Shown here: one piece after another, positions 1-10,689 of the stretch
How positions within the stretch are numbered: position 1 is the stretch's first letter
How the letters are laid out: every line of letters begins with the position of its first letter
Assembly: GCA_963932145.1 (NCBI GenBank)
Contig: OZ010595.1
Span: forward strand, 74,481,590-74,545,589
DNA from: Acanthosepion lycidas
Lineage: Eukaryota; Mollusca; Cephalopoda; Sepiida; Sepiidae
DNA length: 64,000 nucleotides
Reading direction: 5' to 3'
The notes under the pieces: generated by a model
Database searches by the model: none
What the model was told of the DNA's origin: nothing
The model's input: the letters and a program-made list of their open reading frames with translations, nothing else
Translations under genes and position numbers: made by a program

Positions 1-1084
1 AAACTGGTTTCAACGTGATATGGACTTAAGTCATAAGAATGAAAGGGATAAGGGAGAAGATGAGAAGATACAGGCAAATAGTAAGATGAGAGCAGAAACA
101 TGAAATAAATGATATACTTAGTTGTGAACATTTATTAAATTTTAACAGGCCCATCTACTTTCAAATAAATTGCATTTGCTTTTAATTAGATGTACTGAAT
201 TAACTGGAGTGAATGTTATGTCTTTTCTGGGGCACTTGTTTTCAGTCATTCACCACTGCTTGAAAGAAACATCTAAACATACCTTTCATTTTCTGTTTTC
301 ATCTACAATGGAACTATGATATATTTTTTTGTGTTATCACAAAAGAAATGTTTGATATAATAATTACAAAATTTTTTCTTCAAAAAGCAATCAAAATATT
401 TCTTTACACTGACTCCTTTGAAACATTGATGGATTTTTCTCACCTATTTTGGGTTTATTATGAGTAGAAATGTTAACTAGTATGTGATTTGTTTCAATGT
501 CCATTACTTATATTTTGTGACCTTTAGTATTATTTATTTTATGCATTGACAGATGATAAACTCTTTTTTTGTCATTTTGAGATTATCCAGGAATGCTGGG
601 AATTTTTATTATTTTCTTTCTTGATCACAATAGCAAATCAATCTCCATATTGTTTTAACGTTTGTGAAGACATGACAGCATGACCTAGGCATAAAGAAAT
701 TTTGCATGTATTGAACAAACAGATTAGTGCTTTGCTATATTGTAAGCTCTCCGGTACTCAGAATAGCTAGTATATGTAGCAAGCTGGAATGTTCTATTCT
801 GCCACTTAGGCAATACCATTCTCTGGGTCCTAGTTGGCTACTGGTTCTTGTGTGGATATTGTGATAGATAAATAGCCATCATTCACCATTATGTTTGCTT
901 GAGTACAAAGCTGTGTTGAATTACAGCTTACTCACTCCTGTCTACCAACTGGACACTAAATTGGAACCTTCCTGTGAAGGTGAGTATTACATTGATTCTA
1001 CAACATTCTTCTGTGAACACAAGTGAAATATATAAGGGCGAGCATGTGTATATATGCAATGTCAGATTTTATTATGCAATTCAG
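1..1084. other. anonymous AT-rich DNA, no gene seen
   Basis: No ORF of note, no recognised repeat and no RNA gene. A donor-like string near 975-985 has no supporting exon upstream. Confidence 0.6.
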
Positions 1085-1480
1085 GCTTATGGCCATATTA
1101 TGTTGAAACACCAATTCCCATATGGTCATCAAAGTTAAGCAATGTCATATTAAGCAATAAGTACCTACTTGGGTAACCACTTGGAAATACCAGGTGTTGT
1201 AAGTTCAGATGTATGGGTCGTGTAATGGATATTGGCTCAGAATTGTTGTTAATCAGAGAGCTGAGTTCCAAATCCAGTTGGGTTTGTTATATTCCCTTAC
1301 ATGTAAATACCCTTGGGAGAGCTATGAATCCACCTCTTCTCTCCCAGTTATTAGTTAATTAGTATTGCTAAACCATTATCATCACCAAAAAAAAAAAACT
1401 TCTTAGAATCTAAAAATATTTTCTAGCTATAAATAACCTGCAATAGTTTGATAAACCAGAGAAAATGAATCAATCAAATG
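1085..1480 (+). repeat. 5S rRNA/tRNA composite SINE, near full length
   Basis: The first 120 bases (about 1085-1205) follow metazoan 5S rRNA from end to end. The 5' GGCCAT block, the internal-promoter A-box AAGTTAAGCAATGTC, and the C-box-like and 3' parts (GGTAACCACTTGG, ATACCAGGTGTTGTAAG) are all readable. Next comes a tRNA-like segment (GTGTAATGGATATTGGCTCAG, then GAGTTCCAAATCC like a B box). A body follows with an A-rich stretch and a 3' tail near 1422-1480 (AAATAACCTGC, TTTGATAAACC, AATCAATC). A second long copy lies at 59880-60262 on the other strand and a truncated one at 33325. Divergence from functional 5S and the linked body mark it as a SINE, not an rRNA gene. Confidence 0.8.
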
Positions 1481-1619
1481 CTGCTTGGCTACATGTCTTT
1501 TAGATTTATTTACATTCTCTGGAATGTAAATATATAGAAACTAATGTGACTACAAAGTGAGGGATCAGTTTATATATTGATTGTAAGATAGAATTGGTCT
1601 CCCACTTTATATCCACATG
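1481..1619. other. anonymous spacer
   Basis: Nothing recognised. Confidence 0.5.
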
Positions 1620-1835
1620 ATAATTTCTTCTTTCCTTATCAAATTCTGATTAGGTATGAATCCACCTCTTCTCCCCTCAGCTATGAGTTAATTAGTAAGA
1701 GTTTATCAATAAACTATTATCCCTCCCACAAAAATAAAACTTCTTGAAATCTAAAAATATTTTCTTGCTTTAAATAACCTGCAAAGGGTTGATAAGTCAT
1801 AAGAAACAAATCAATCAATCAATATTATACAAGTC
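1620..1835 (+). repeat. 5'-truncated copy of the 5S/tRNA SINE body
   Basis: The body and tail of the preceding SINE recur here as a direct repeat: TATGAATCCACCTCTTCTC, GAGTTAATTAGT, ATCTAAAAATATTTTCTTGC and TAAATAACCTGCAAAGGG, ending in an AATC-type tail. The 5S and tRNA heads are missing. Confidence 0.7.
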
Positions 1836-1989
1836 AATGTTTTCTCAATAAAATTAGTATTAACCAATCAATGTTCAGAAATTTTCAAGAAATATTTACA
1901 ATAACACGTTGACTGCCGGAGGTCAATTACAAAAAATGACTTCAAATGCCAACATTATAATAGCCAACTTAGGCAATAAAAATTTTTAT

Positions 1990-2310
1990 GAGTTGATTTA
2001 TAGAATCAACTGAAGTTTTAATATCATTTTCATACTAAAAGTATTACTGTACAATTTGTGAAATGTTTGCTTGTTGATCAACTACCATATAACACAAAAT
2101 GTGGAAGAATTGTTGTTGGAACAAGATGTTATTTAGAAGCTATACCCCACCAACTGAAAAGAAACAATATCCAACCAGACCTTTGTGCAAAAAGCAAAGT
2201 ACAGTAAGAAACATAGTACTTTTGGGCCATTTTGGGAAAGCAAACCACCCGCCAGTGTTGTTGATTATTTCAAAAATCACAATTCAAGGTGTCTACTTTG
2301 GATATTGAAC
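1990..2310 (+). pseudogene. piggyBac-like transposase C-terminal remnant
   Basis: Reading across frames gives PPTEKKQYPTRPLCK, then TFGPFWESKPPASVVDYFKN. This has the layout of the C-terminal Cys-rich region of piggyBac transposases, where a P-T-x-K-K...P-T-R-x-C block precedes paired cysteines. Several expected Cys positions are replaced here (G, W, S, Y) and frameshifts are needed. An inverted copy of the 5' part lies at 3995-4195. The family call rests on the spacing of residues around the ESKPP block. Confidence 0.45.
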
Positions 2311-2469
2311 AATTCTGTTGTTTTTTTTTTATTTGTATTATATATTCAATATTTCTATCATTGCCTGTACGATTTTTGATTTTTGCCTTAGAGGCCAGGT
2401 CCAAGTAATTTGCATTAAAAACAATAAAAAAAACCTTGTGATAGCAAGATCACAAAAACAAGGTAACTA

Positions 2470-2765
2470 GTGGCTGGCCTCGTAATAAAAACTCAGTTAT
2501 TTCTGCTCTATTTCTATGGTATCTCAGTACATACGGCCTGGTCCAAAGATTGAACTCACAGTTACTGTGTCATCAAATTCATAAACCAATATTTTGATCC
2601 ACTAGGCTATTGTCTTATAGATTAAATAAATTGTTCAGTTATAAATTCCATAAAGGTTACAAGGATCAGCAAGAACCTGAAGAACTTTGGAAAGCACAAT
2701 GACCAAAATGTTATGATGATAACAATAATGATGAGGACAATAGTCCACATGTAAATAATAACTCC
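2470..2765. repeat. foldback tRNA-SINE family (family C), degenerate copy
   Basis: A tRNA-like segment on the minus strand (about 2545-2615, B-box-like GAGTTCAATCTTTGG when reversed) is joined to the plus-strand 3' arm of family C. The arm reads CCTGAAGAAC, then GATGAGGACAATAGTC and ATGTAAATAATA. Better copies are at 14050, 38045 and 47718. Confidence 0.6.
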
Positions 2766-3994
2766 TTATTCCAGGAATTCAGACAGAAAGTTGTAACAGA
2801 CAATCAGGTCAACCCAACAAGAGACCCAGAGTTGGTTGAGTGTGGTGCAGTAAGTACCAGGAGTTATGTCCTCTTCCACAATTGGCTGTTGAGAGATGAC
2901 TTTCTACTTAGAATAGGTAGCACTGACAAAATTTGCATACTGATACAGGACAGGTATTAGCCAATAGTCAGTGTGGATCTGGAACTGAGAGAGCTATATA
3001 AATTCAGATAAGACAAACACAAAAGTACCTAAGCTAATTTTTTTAAAATTACTGAAAGGTAATCATATATTATCATATATTTTATCATGCAAATACAATA
3101 TAAATTTATATTTATAAATAAATCCAAAAGATCTACACAATGCAAGCATATTTGATTAACACAATATCTTGTATATCATAATAAATTAATATTTTACATA
3201 TGAAAAAGGGCTTTTTGATATTCTATAACCTTCATCAATCTTTCAGTAATTGACTTTGTTATCTTTTTCTATAGCTTTGATTTTAACATTACTTGCGGAA
3301 TCCTTTATTGCTTCAGAAGATCCTTAATTGGTTATTGTTTTCCATTCTTATATACATTCTCTTCTAATGACAGTGACAGATAAAAAAAATGTCTATTTAA
3401 TTAATTTCTTGAATGGTTAGGAGCCATTACATTAATTTGGTATCTTTCAAACCTTGTTTTTGTAACATGGTCAATAATCAGTTGAATAGACTATGAAAGA
3501 TTATTGTCTTACATGAAAATATTCCCAAAATATTGTGTCTTAGAATATAGAATAATTCTTTGCATTTTACTTGATACTATCAACTTTGAAGAAATCTATA
3601 GTCTTACTACCTATAATACAATGATATTTAGACCAATCAAAGTAGTCGATACTATATGATTGTGAAGAAAAATAAAAAATTTTTTAAAAATATGGATGAA
3701 ACCATAAGATTGTCTAAAAATTATAAGTAAATATATAGCTGATACCAATATGATTGAAGGGAAAAATTAAATTTTATGAAATATAAGAATGTCTCAACTT
3801 TAAATGATCCCTGAGAGGTTGATAAGCTGTAAAACAAAACAACGAAATATAAAATACTAACCCAAAATATTACAGTACTTGTCTCTTCTAAATTATGTCA
3901 ATTAGACTATTTCTATAAGAACCCAAGCTTCATGCACATCCAATGTGGCTCTAAATTTATTGCTAAAAATTAATGTTAAGAAATCAATTTCTAG
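2766..3994. other. anonymous AT-rich DNA with one SINE-like tail
   Basis: No coding potential recognised. At about 3795-3855 there is a 3' tail like that of family B (GAGAGGTTGATAAGC then TAAAACAAAACAA). The body upstream is too diverged to classify. Confidence 0.5.
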
Positions 3995-4195
3995 ATACTT
4001 GTATGTCCAAATTTCTTCTCAGTTGATGGTATAGTTTCTAAATAATGCTTTGTTCCACTATTCATTTTTCAATGTTTTGTGTCATTTGTCAGTTGATCAA
4101 CAAGCAAATATATACAAATTGCTCAGTGCTACTTTTAATGTGAAACTAATGTTAAGATTTCAGTTGAAGCTATAAAGTAATGTTAAAATAAAAGC
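3995..4195 (-). repeat. inverted copy of the piggyBac-like remnant
   Basis: Read in reverse this matches 1990-2175 through blocks such as GTTGATCAACAAGCAAA, TTATTTAGAAACTATACC and CAACTGAGAAGAAA. The two copies are in inverted orientation about 1.8 kb apart. They could be arms of one foldback element or two independent insertions. Confidence 0.65.
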
Positions 4196-4264
4196 TATAG
4201 AAAAAGTTAACAAAATCAATGACTGAATGATTGATGAAGGTTATAGAATATCAAGAAAACCTTT

Positions 4265-5045
4265 TAGAAGCCCCTGCTATTTACCTTGAGCTTCTTGATA
4301 AAATCAAAAGGAGAATCAGCAATATTATCAGTCCTGATCTGATAGCTCAGCTTCAGTCACTTTCCCACCACCATAAGGCTGCCTCTCTGTATCTTTTCTA
4401 TAAATACTTTCATGGTAATTGTTCACTTTGTTTTATTCCCCTCCCCCCACAGACAATGAATTGTAAATATGGGGACTAGTTAGAACTTTCATAGAGACAA
4501 TGAGGTATTATGATGGATGTAGTAAGAAAGGTAAGTAAGAATGTGTTGTTTTGGTGTTAGGAATATTGTGGTATGTTTGGGTCAGTGTTTGCGATTAGCT
4601 AAGTTTAATGTTAAGACAGAAGAAAATCATCCTTTTCCCCATGCCCCATTTTGGCCTTGTGCCACATTTTCTGTAAATAAACAGGAATTAATATCATTCT
4701 TTGCTATGACACCTAGACTTTTTGAATTTAAGTGCAGTACTAGACTGGTATTGATATCTCATCAATTTACAGTAGAGCTAGCTAGATGTAACCCTAAATC
4801 CTATACTAACAGACTTTTCTCAGAATTTTCACTTGTGGAACTCCCTTCCGGCTCAATGCTTTCCAACCAACTTTAATCTGCAAAAATTTAAATGTAATGT
4901 CAATTGCTATCTACTGTCCTCTTGATTGCTCTTTCCTCCACACATTATTAATGTTTCTGTTCCAATTTCCTCCACACCATGTAACACCTTGCATCTCAGT
5001 GGCTTCACTGCCTCACATGGGGTGATACCAATTAAAAAAAATATT
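4265..5045 (+). pseudogene. LINE reverse-transcriptase C-terminus and 3' end, interrupted
   Basis: This is the commonest LINE of the window, of non-LTR, Jockey-superfamily-like type. Translation runs LLDKIKRRISNIISPDL, QLQSLSHHHKAASLYLFYK and YFHGNCS. About 245 bases of unrelated DNA follow (about 4440-4685), then the reading resumes with RLFEFKCSTRLV, HQFTVELARCNPKSYTNRLF and the 3' untranslated end, finishing in an A-rich tail near 5035. It is 5'-truncated, as is usual for LINE copies. Confidence 0.8.
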
Positions 5046-5181
5046 TGATTTCTCTTTGTGACATTTACTTAAATGTGTTTGCTGTCATGTCTTTAGCCAG
5101 TTGATCAGTTCTCTTTTCTTTTTATTAACATTTTAATTTTTCTCAAATGTCTACTTGTGATATTCTTAGTCAATTTTTTTT

Positions 5182-5408
5182 TTACATTATTTACATTTGT
5201 TCAGACTGTTGTCCTCATCTTTATTGTCATGTTCATGACATTTCGGCCATTGTACACTCCGGATTTCTTCAGATCTTATATGTTTGAATTTCAAACCAAA
5301 CCCTTTATTCACATCATGAATATGTCAATAAAGATGAAGACAACAATCTGAACAAATGTAAATAATGTAAATAGTTAAAACACCTTGTCTCAGAAATATA
5401 GACGCATA
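5182..5408. repeat. foldback family C, short copy
   Basis: The arms are inverted copies of each other: GTTCAGACTGTTGTCCTCAT near 5200 against GATGAAGACAACAATCTGAAC near 5332-5352. Both are bounded by TTTACATTATTTACAT-type ends. The left arm also carries CATTTCGGCCATTGTACACT. The tRNA-like middle is deleted in this copy. Confidence 0.75.
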
Positions 5409-5600
5409 TTGTTTTGTTTCTTTTACTGATATTACTATATTCAGTTTCTTTTTTGATTGACATGGGATTTCTGTTCAACATTTTTGTAATTTCCTATGTT
5501 GTATTCCCATCACAAAATCATTCATTAATTTATTTAGTTATCCCATTTTGCACCGCTGGGCTCATCACTCCATTCCATCTTACAATTGTGGTTCATGGTG
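5409..5600. other. open frame of unknown meaning
   Basis: A plus-strand frame of about 117 codons starts at 5414. Its second half runs into the SINE below, and its first half is a hydrophobic low-complexity string with no recognised domain. I do not regard it as a gene. Confidence 0.4.
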
Positions 5601-5932
5601 ACATTCAAGACAGAAATTTCCAATGGCTTGCCGGTTCCTTTTGCACCAGGTATGTTAAGGTTACCTGGTTTCTCTTCTCAGAAGTTAAAGAGGCAAGACC
5701 TACAAGACAGATTGTTTTGAATTCAGAGTTTTCCTTCTGCTGGACTAGTTGCCAATCAAGGCTATAGGGCCCAGTCTGTCCTGCCATAGCTGAGGGGAAG
5801 AGATGTATTCATAGCTTTACCAAGTCTAATAGTATGTAAGTAAATGCAATGGATTCAACTGGAATTAGAACTCGGCTCTCCAGTTCCTCAATCCGAGCCG
5901 CTATCCATTACTCCACCTTGCCTCTACCATAA
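5601..5932 (-). repeat. tRNA-derived SINE (family A), near full length
   Basis: On the minus strand the head reads GGTGGAGTAATGGATAGCGG, then GAGAGCCGAGTTCTAATTCC, with A-box- and B-box-like spacing as in a tRNA. The body carries TATGAATACATCTCTTCCCC, CAGGACAGACTGGG and TTGGCAACTAG. Its 3' part ends at GAACCGGCAAGCCATTG. Other copies are at 5940, 9546, 10255, 14930, 18870 and 58670. Confidence 0.75.
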
Positions 5933-5939
5933 TCAAATA

Positions 5940-6085
5940 GAATAGTGCAATGGCTTGCCAGTTCCTTTTGTACCAGAGATGTTAAAGTTACCCCATCCCT
6001 CCTCTCAGAAGTTAAAGAGGCAAAACCTACATGACAGCAGGTTGTTTGAATTCAGAGTTTTCTTTCTCTTAGACTGATGATGATA
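5940..6085 (-). repeat. family A SINE, 3' fragment
   Basis: Repeats the 3' third of the neighbouring SINE in the same orientation, including CAATGGCTTGCCAGTTCC and AGAAGTTAAAGAGGCAAAAC. The head is absent. Confidence 0.7.
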
Positions 6086-6590
6086 TAGGAAATCTGTTTC
6101 AAAAACCTGTTTCTCTTTCCAGGTTATATCTTTCTTGTGACTGATGGCAATTTTTATATATTTGAAATTTAATAAATACTGATAACTATTCTTATATATA
6201 TTTATTTTCAATAAACAAGCCTCAAGTTGTTTAATAACATTTCACACAGTAAATAATTTATAATGAATATTTGTAATAAAACATGGATATTATAAGCTGA
6301 AATTCAAATTATATTGCTAACATAAAATATATTCTGAAAATTGAATCAATGTCAGTTGGCTTAAACCAGAGATCACAGAGCAATCAAAAATGAAATTGTA
6401 AGCAGGGAAAAGACAAGAACAAAAAAAATATGTCTTTAAGAATGTCAAAAAAAAAGAAATTTCAGAAAAGTTAAAAGGATAGTAAGAAAAAGGAAGATGA
6501 TTAACTAACAAGAAAATATGTGTAGCAGCTTCATGTTAGAAAACAAGAGAATAAAATAAGTGTAAATTAATATTGGCTCAAGACATGAAA
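6086..6590. other. anonymous AT-rich DNA
   Basis: No gene, RNA or recognised repeat. Confidence 0.5.
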
Positions 6591-6591
<1 letters not shown>

Positions 6592-6653
<62 letters not shown>

Positions 6654-6804
6654 CCAGGAAAGAATGAACAGCTCTGAAAGAGTCTGCCGAAAAGTAGCCT
6701 ATATGAAATGGCAGAACTTCAATATTAATTAAAAACCAGGTTGGCAGTGACTGGCCACTACTATCAGTTTCATGTACTTGCACACAATCATCAGGCAGCC
6801 ATAA

Positions 6805-6867
<63 letters not shown>
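6592..6867. repeat. two (TA)n microsatellites around a short unique spacer
   Basis: Perfect TA arrays occupy 6592-6651 and about 6810-6867. The spacer holds TATCAGTTTCATG and AATCATCAGGCAGCC, which resemble part of the repeat at 55160-55350. The Ile-Tyr frames over these arrays are artefacts. Confidence 0.9.
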
Positions 6868-6871
<4 letters not shown>

Positions 6872-7314
6872 ACAGTTTTGGTTAAATAGTTTAGATATAT
6901 TATGTCAATTAGTTTTCATTGTGATCATTTCATATATATAAAAATCAAGCATAATTTCCTGATGAAGATCTGGCTGACTACAATTGTTTATTTTCACAAA
7001 TCTCACTGACTTTACAGCTATTCCATTCTCGGTGATTTGAGATGGTGAATATATTATGAATGTATGACTTATTATGACATCTTCGATTAGCCAAGGTGGG
7101 AATAAAATGCCCAGTTCAATGAACACCTAATGCCAACTGGTTGAAGAATGTATGACTGTTAGGCAGGAAACTGACAGTCGTGGTCAGTCAGACCTGCACC
7201 AGGAAATTATGATTTATGTAATTTGCTCTGCCATTACAGTATTGAAGCCTTTTCTTTACTGTTCATCTATTCAATTATGCTCCTTTTCTAGCTGATTAGG
7301 TTTTTTATATCTGT

Positions 7315-7316
<2 letters not shown>
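6868..7316. other. anonymous DNA; start shared with 45777
   Basis: Immediately after the TA array, TTTTGGTTAAATAGTTTAGA matches the sequence after another TA array at 45777-45810 (TTTGGTTAAATAATTTAGAT). Nothing else recognised. Confidence 0.5.

Positions 7317-7342
<26 letters not shown>
7317..7342. repeat. (TA)n microsatellite
   Basis: Perfect TA repeat. Confidence 0.9.
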
Positions 7343-7346
<4 letters not shown>

Positions 7347-7584
7347 GTAAATCAATTTAAACTTTAAACTTGGTGGGTGAAAAAACCTGGATAGCACAAT
7401 TTTCAAACTGGCATCCAAGGAAAAAATTATAAAAAAAAAAGAAAGAACCAGAAACTTCGAAAAAAGGTGAAGGAAATCGTCAAGTACCTTAAATTTCTGC
7501 AATAAAGAAAAAAATCCCCAGCGGGTAATAAATTAAAAACAAAGAGTGGTCAATACGCTTAATAGAGCAAAGATAAAATAAATA
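7343..7584. other. anonymous DNA
   Basis: Nothing recognised. Confidence 0.5.
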
Positions 7585-7712
7585 AATCCTAATGAGCCAT
7601 GTACAACCTACCTAGATTTCACCACATGGGATCATCAGGGTGAACTAGTTAGTTCACCCTGATGATCCTATGTGATGAAACATAGGTAGGTAGTACCTGG
7701 CTCATTAGGATT
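7585..7712. mobile_element. palindromic foldback element
   Basis: Two arms of about 60 bases are near-perfect inverted copies. AATCCTAATGAGCC at the left faces GGCTCATTAGGATT at the right, and CATCAGGGTGAACTA faces TAGTTCACCCTGATG at the centre. No coding capacity. A related but less regular foldback at 52151-52240 shares ACCTACCTAG and the CTAAGGAGC end. Confidence 0.8.
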
Positions 7713-7767
7713 CATATGTATATATATATATATATTTCTCACTCCTTTATATGTGTGTATGTTATTC

Positions 7768-7809
<42 letters not shown>

Positions 7810-7963
7810 AGATAATAGGCTGGTGAAAGAAATTTGAGAGAAGAAAAAAATAATAATATTTATAAGACTAATAATAATTATTATATATCAGTATGCATTT
7901 TGTCAGAATGGAAGCATGATGAGAAATATTTTAAAAATCAGAATTTTGGGACACACCTGTATG

Positions 7964-7995
<32 letters not shown>

Positions 7996-8007
7996 TAGAG
8001 AGAGAGA
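7713..8007. repeat. cluster of (TA)n, (TG)n and (AG)n microsatellites
   Basis: TA near 7720-7735, AT then GT at 7767-7810, and AT then AG at 7967-8007, separated by unrecognised AT-rich DNA. Confidence 0.85.
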
Positions 8008-8749
8008 AAATCTATTTTTTATCATTTCTATAGGGTCTCTTTTTAAGCTTTCTTGGAGGCAACTTTTATTGATAATTCTCCTGTCTGAATCCTCTCTCTA
8101 TTCCATGATTTTTCCATTTCTTCATCATCTCAGTTTCTTACAAGCACAGTGATTACAACATATTATCTGTCTTTTATTGGCTATAATTCTATATAATGCA
8201 GAGTGAAGATGCAGATCTCAGATTGTTGAAGTTTTTATAGCAAAGTGCATACCTCTGTCTTCTTGCGGCTTCATCACCCAACTGAAATTTTAATGTCTGT
8301 AATTACCTATTGATAACATTTCTTTTCTGCAAATTGCTATCTGAATGCTTCAGCATTGAATCATGGAAATTATCCAAGGAACTTGAAACTTAAGAAACTG
8401 TGTAGAAACTCCAAATTCACTCTCAAACATTCATTATCATCTGTAAAAATAAGGGATAGATAAGTGATTCTCACATGGGAGACACTTGGCTCCTGGGAAA
8501 GAAATTCCATATCTAAAGAGAGGAATATTATTTGGAGAGTAATTGGGAAGGAGTTTCAAGAATGAATTCTGTATATTGTGTATCTATTGAGTCAACCAAA
8601 AAGATTGTTTGATTTATTAAGTAAATTTTCTAATAAGCAAACAAAATGTTTGGACAATGCAATATAAATATGCACCAATCTCAAATTAACAGAACACAAA
8701 AAAAACTACCATTTCTGACCTAACACTTTCACTAGCACATTGTTGTCAG
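8008..8749. other. anonymous DNA
   Basis: No gene or recognised repeat. Confidence 0.5.
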
Positions 8750-9090
8750 GCTGTGCTGCCCTATTTGGGGAAAATATGAAATTGCCATTTACTGGAATTT
8801 AATGACTGTAATGACCCTGACAGCAATTTCACATGGGTGCTGTCATTTTGGTTTCAATCAGATACTCAGCAGTACAGGCTAAGTTTTACAACACCCCCAA
8901 TATAATAAAAATACTGTGCTGGTTCATTTGAGAGGAAAAATAGAAAATTGTCATTTATTGGAAATAAATAACTATAAAGACACTGATGGTGATTTCTTGT
9001 GGGCACTGCCACTTGGCTTTTGATCAAATACTCTGCAGTACAGACTAAGCAAAACAACACCCCCAAACCACAATATAATAAAAATACATA
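8750..9090. repeat. two tandem units of about 165 bp
   Basis: Both units start at GTGCTG and share AATTGCCATTTACTGGAA, CTGTAATGACCCTGACAG, AGATACTCAGCAGTACAG and CAACACCCCCAA with modest divergence. A third unit stands alone at 10350-10500, beyond intervening repeats. No protein is implied. Confidence 0.75.
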
Positions 9091-9334
9091 GCAGGTTAAA
9101 TTGTATGCTACTATATGTCTGTGTTGGTTTGGAAATAGCACTGCCAGTTAGTTCATAATATGAATGAATGTGAAAGACTAACATTTCAAGTTTTATAAAG
9201 ACATAAGAACTTAAAGACATAAGTAAATCCACAGTAGCAGAAATGTTAATTAAAGTGTTAGGTTTGTATTAAAAAAAATTTCTTGAAAAGCTTTACATAT
9301 ATTTGACATTTCTTGTCCTATATCTAATGGTATT

Positions 9335-9545
9335 CAAATCCATGGCCTTCTCACTCCTATTATAGGAGCCCATCACTGATTAACCATGTCTTCAGTGTAG
9401 CTGTACTTACCACGCCTGGCCAATTGTGGGTTGGTGATACTATTTAACCCATAGTTTGGGTGGATGGTCATTGACTGAGGAGCTCATCAGCTCTTGTTTT
9501 TTGTCATGCTGGGGTTCCACTAGTTTGGTAAGAGAGTTAGTTTAG
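9335..9545. repeat. dispersed repeat, copy 1
   Basis: GGATGGTCATTGACTGAGGAG, then GCTGGGGTTCCACT and TTTAGTCAC, recur at 10135-10255. In both places a family A SINE piece follows directly, so the pair probably copies one composite unit. Confidence 0.65.
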
Positions 9546-9778
9546 TCACTTCTTCAAGACCATTTGCCAACCAAGGCTATAGATCCCAGTTTGTCCTGCT
9601 ATTTACCTTATGGTAAGCTGGGTATGAATCCATCTCTTCTCCCATGGATGGATTCATACCTTTCCCAAGGGTATTTGCACATAAGTGAATACAAAAAAAC
9701 TCGACTAAAATTTAAACCTGGGTCTCCGATTCCTCAATCTGAACTGCTATCCATTATCCCACCATACCTTCACTTTAA
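9546..9778 (-). repeat. tRNA-derived SINE (family A)
   Basis: On the minus strand it reads AGGTATGGTGGGATAATGGA, TAGCAGTTCAGATTGAGGAA, then the CCCAAGGGTATT block, TATGAATCCATC and CCAAGGCTATAGATCCCAG in plus orientation. The middle has a short inverted duplication (CCATCTCTTCTCCCATGGATGG). Confidence 0.7.
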
Positions 9779-10134
9779 TGATATACATTTCTAATACCTT
9801 TCATACTGGCCCCACCCAACATCTGCCTTCACTTTTTTTTCTAATATCTTTCATATTAACCCTCACCACCTTTGTGTTTTTTTTTGTTTTTTTTTATAAA
9901 AGATTTCATTCTTTATATTGTTGATTATTTTTATGATTGGGTTTCTTTTAAGTGATAGTCACATCTGGTACATTCTCAGTTATTGAGATTGGTCCATCTG
10001 ATTAATTTTTAATTCAGAAAGAAAAGGCAACAAATGTTTTCACTTACTCATCAAGAATAAGGATTAAAAGGAGAATAAGTAGAAACATGCTCTTCTCACT
10101 TGTCTGGATGATTTCTTTGCCAATACACATTCCT
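9779..10134. other. anonymous T-rich DNA
   Basis: Nothing recognised. Confidence 0.5.
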
Positions 10135-10335
10135 TAGTTGGGGTGGATGGTCATTGACTGAGGAGTTCATTTGCTCTTTAACACTCTTTTTGTGTTGCTG
10201 GGGTTCCACTTACCCTCCTCACTAGACCAGTTTAGTCACCAAGTACTCAAGTTTTGAATTTGGAGTTGTCCTACTTAGAGACCAGTTGCCAAACAAGTTT
10301 ATAGATCTGTTTGTCCTGCTATTTACCTGAATTTT
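10135..10335 (-). repeat. dispersed repeat copy 2 with family A SINE fragment
   Basis: 10135-10255 repeats the 9335 unit. 10255-10335 holds GACCAGTTGCCAAACAAG and TTTGTCCTGCTATTTACC, the same SINE piece as at 9560. Confidence 0.65.
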
Positions 10336-10349
10336 TATAGCATTGTTTC

Positions 10350-10500
10350 CTGACTGTGCTGGCTCATGTGAGAAAAAAAATTGCCATTTACTGGAAATAA
10401 GTAACTATAAAGCCACTCCTGTTGATTTCACATAAGTACTTCTACTTGGCTTTTGATTGGATACTTTGCAGTACAGATTAATCAAACATACAAACACTAT
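10350..10500. repeat. third unit of the 165-bp repeat
   Basis: Shares TTGCCATTTACTGGAAATAA, TTGGCTTTTGAT and ACTTTGCAGTACAGATTAA with 8750-9090. Confidence 0.7.
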
Positions 10501-10529
10501 TGACCAACATTTTATCATGTTTTAATAAT

Positions 10530-10610
10530 GTATCTATACATCAACAGCAGCTATTATAAGTTTTATAAAGACTTATAAATACACTTTAAAAATAGATATG
10601 TAGGCAAAAT
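10530..10610. repeat. unit of a roughly 80-bp degenerate repeat
   Basis: TATACATCAACAGCAG, AAGTTTTATAAAGACTTATA and ACACTTTAAAAATA recur several times at 11985-12300 and once near 13165. Confidence 0.6.
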
Positions 10611-10689
10611 AAAGACTTAAATAATTAAATTTTCTGCCATTTTTGATAGTTTTTGAGAGATTTAGAATTTATGAAAATAGACTGACTGA

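Noticed and set aside
975..985. Splice donor after CCTGTGAAG
   Set aside because: No open frame with an acceptor and no recognisable domain upstream.
1085..1205. Functional 5S rRNA gene
   Set aside because: Many substitutions, linked to a SINE body, and the same junction recurs in other copies.
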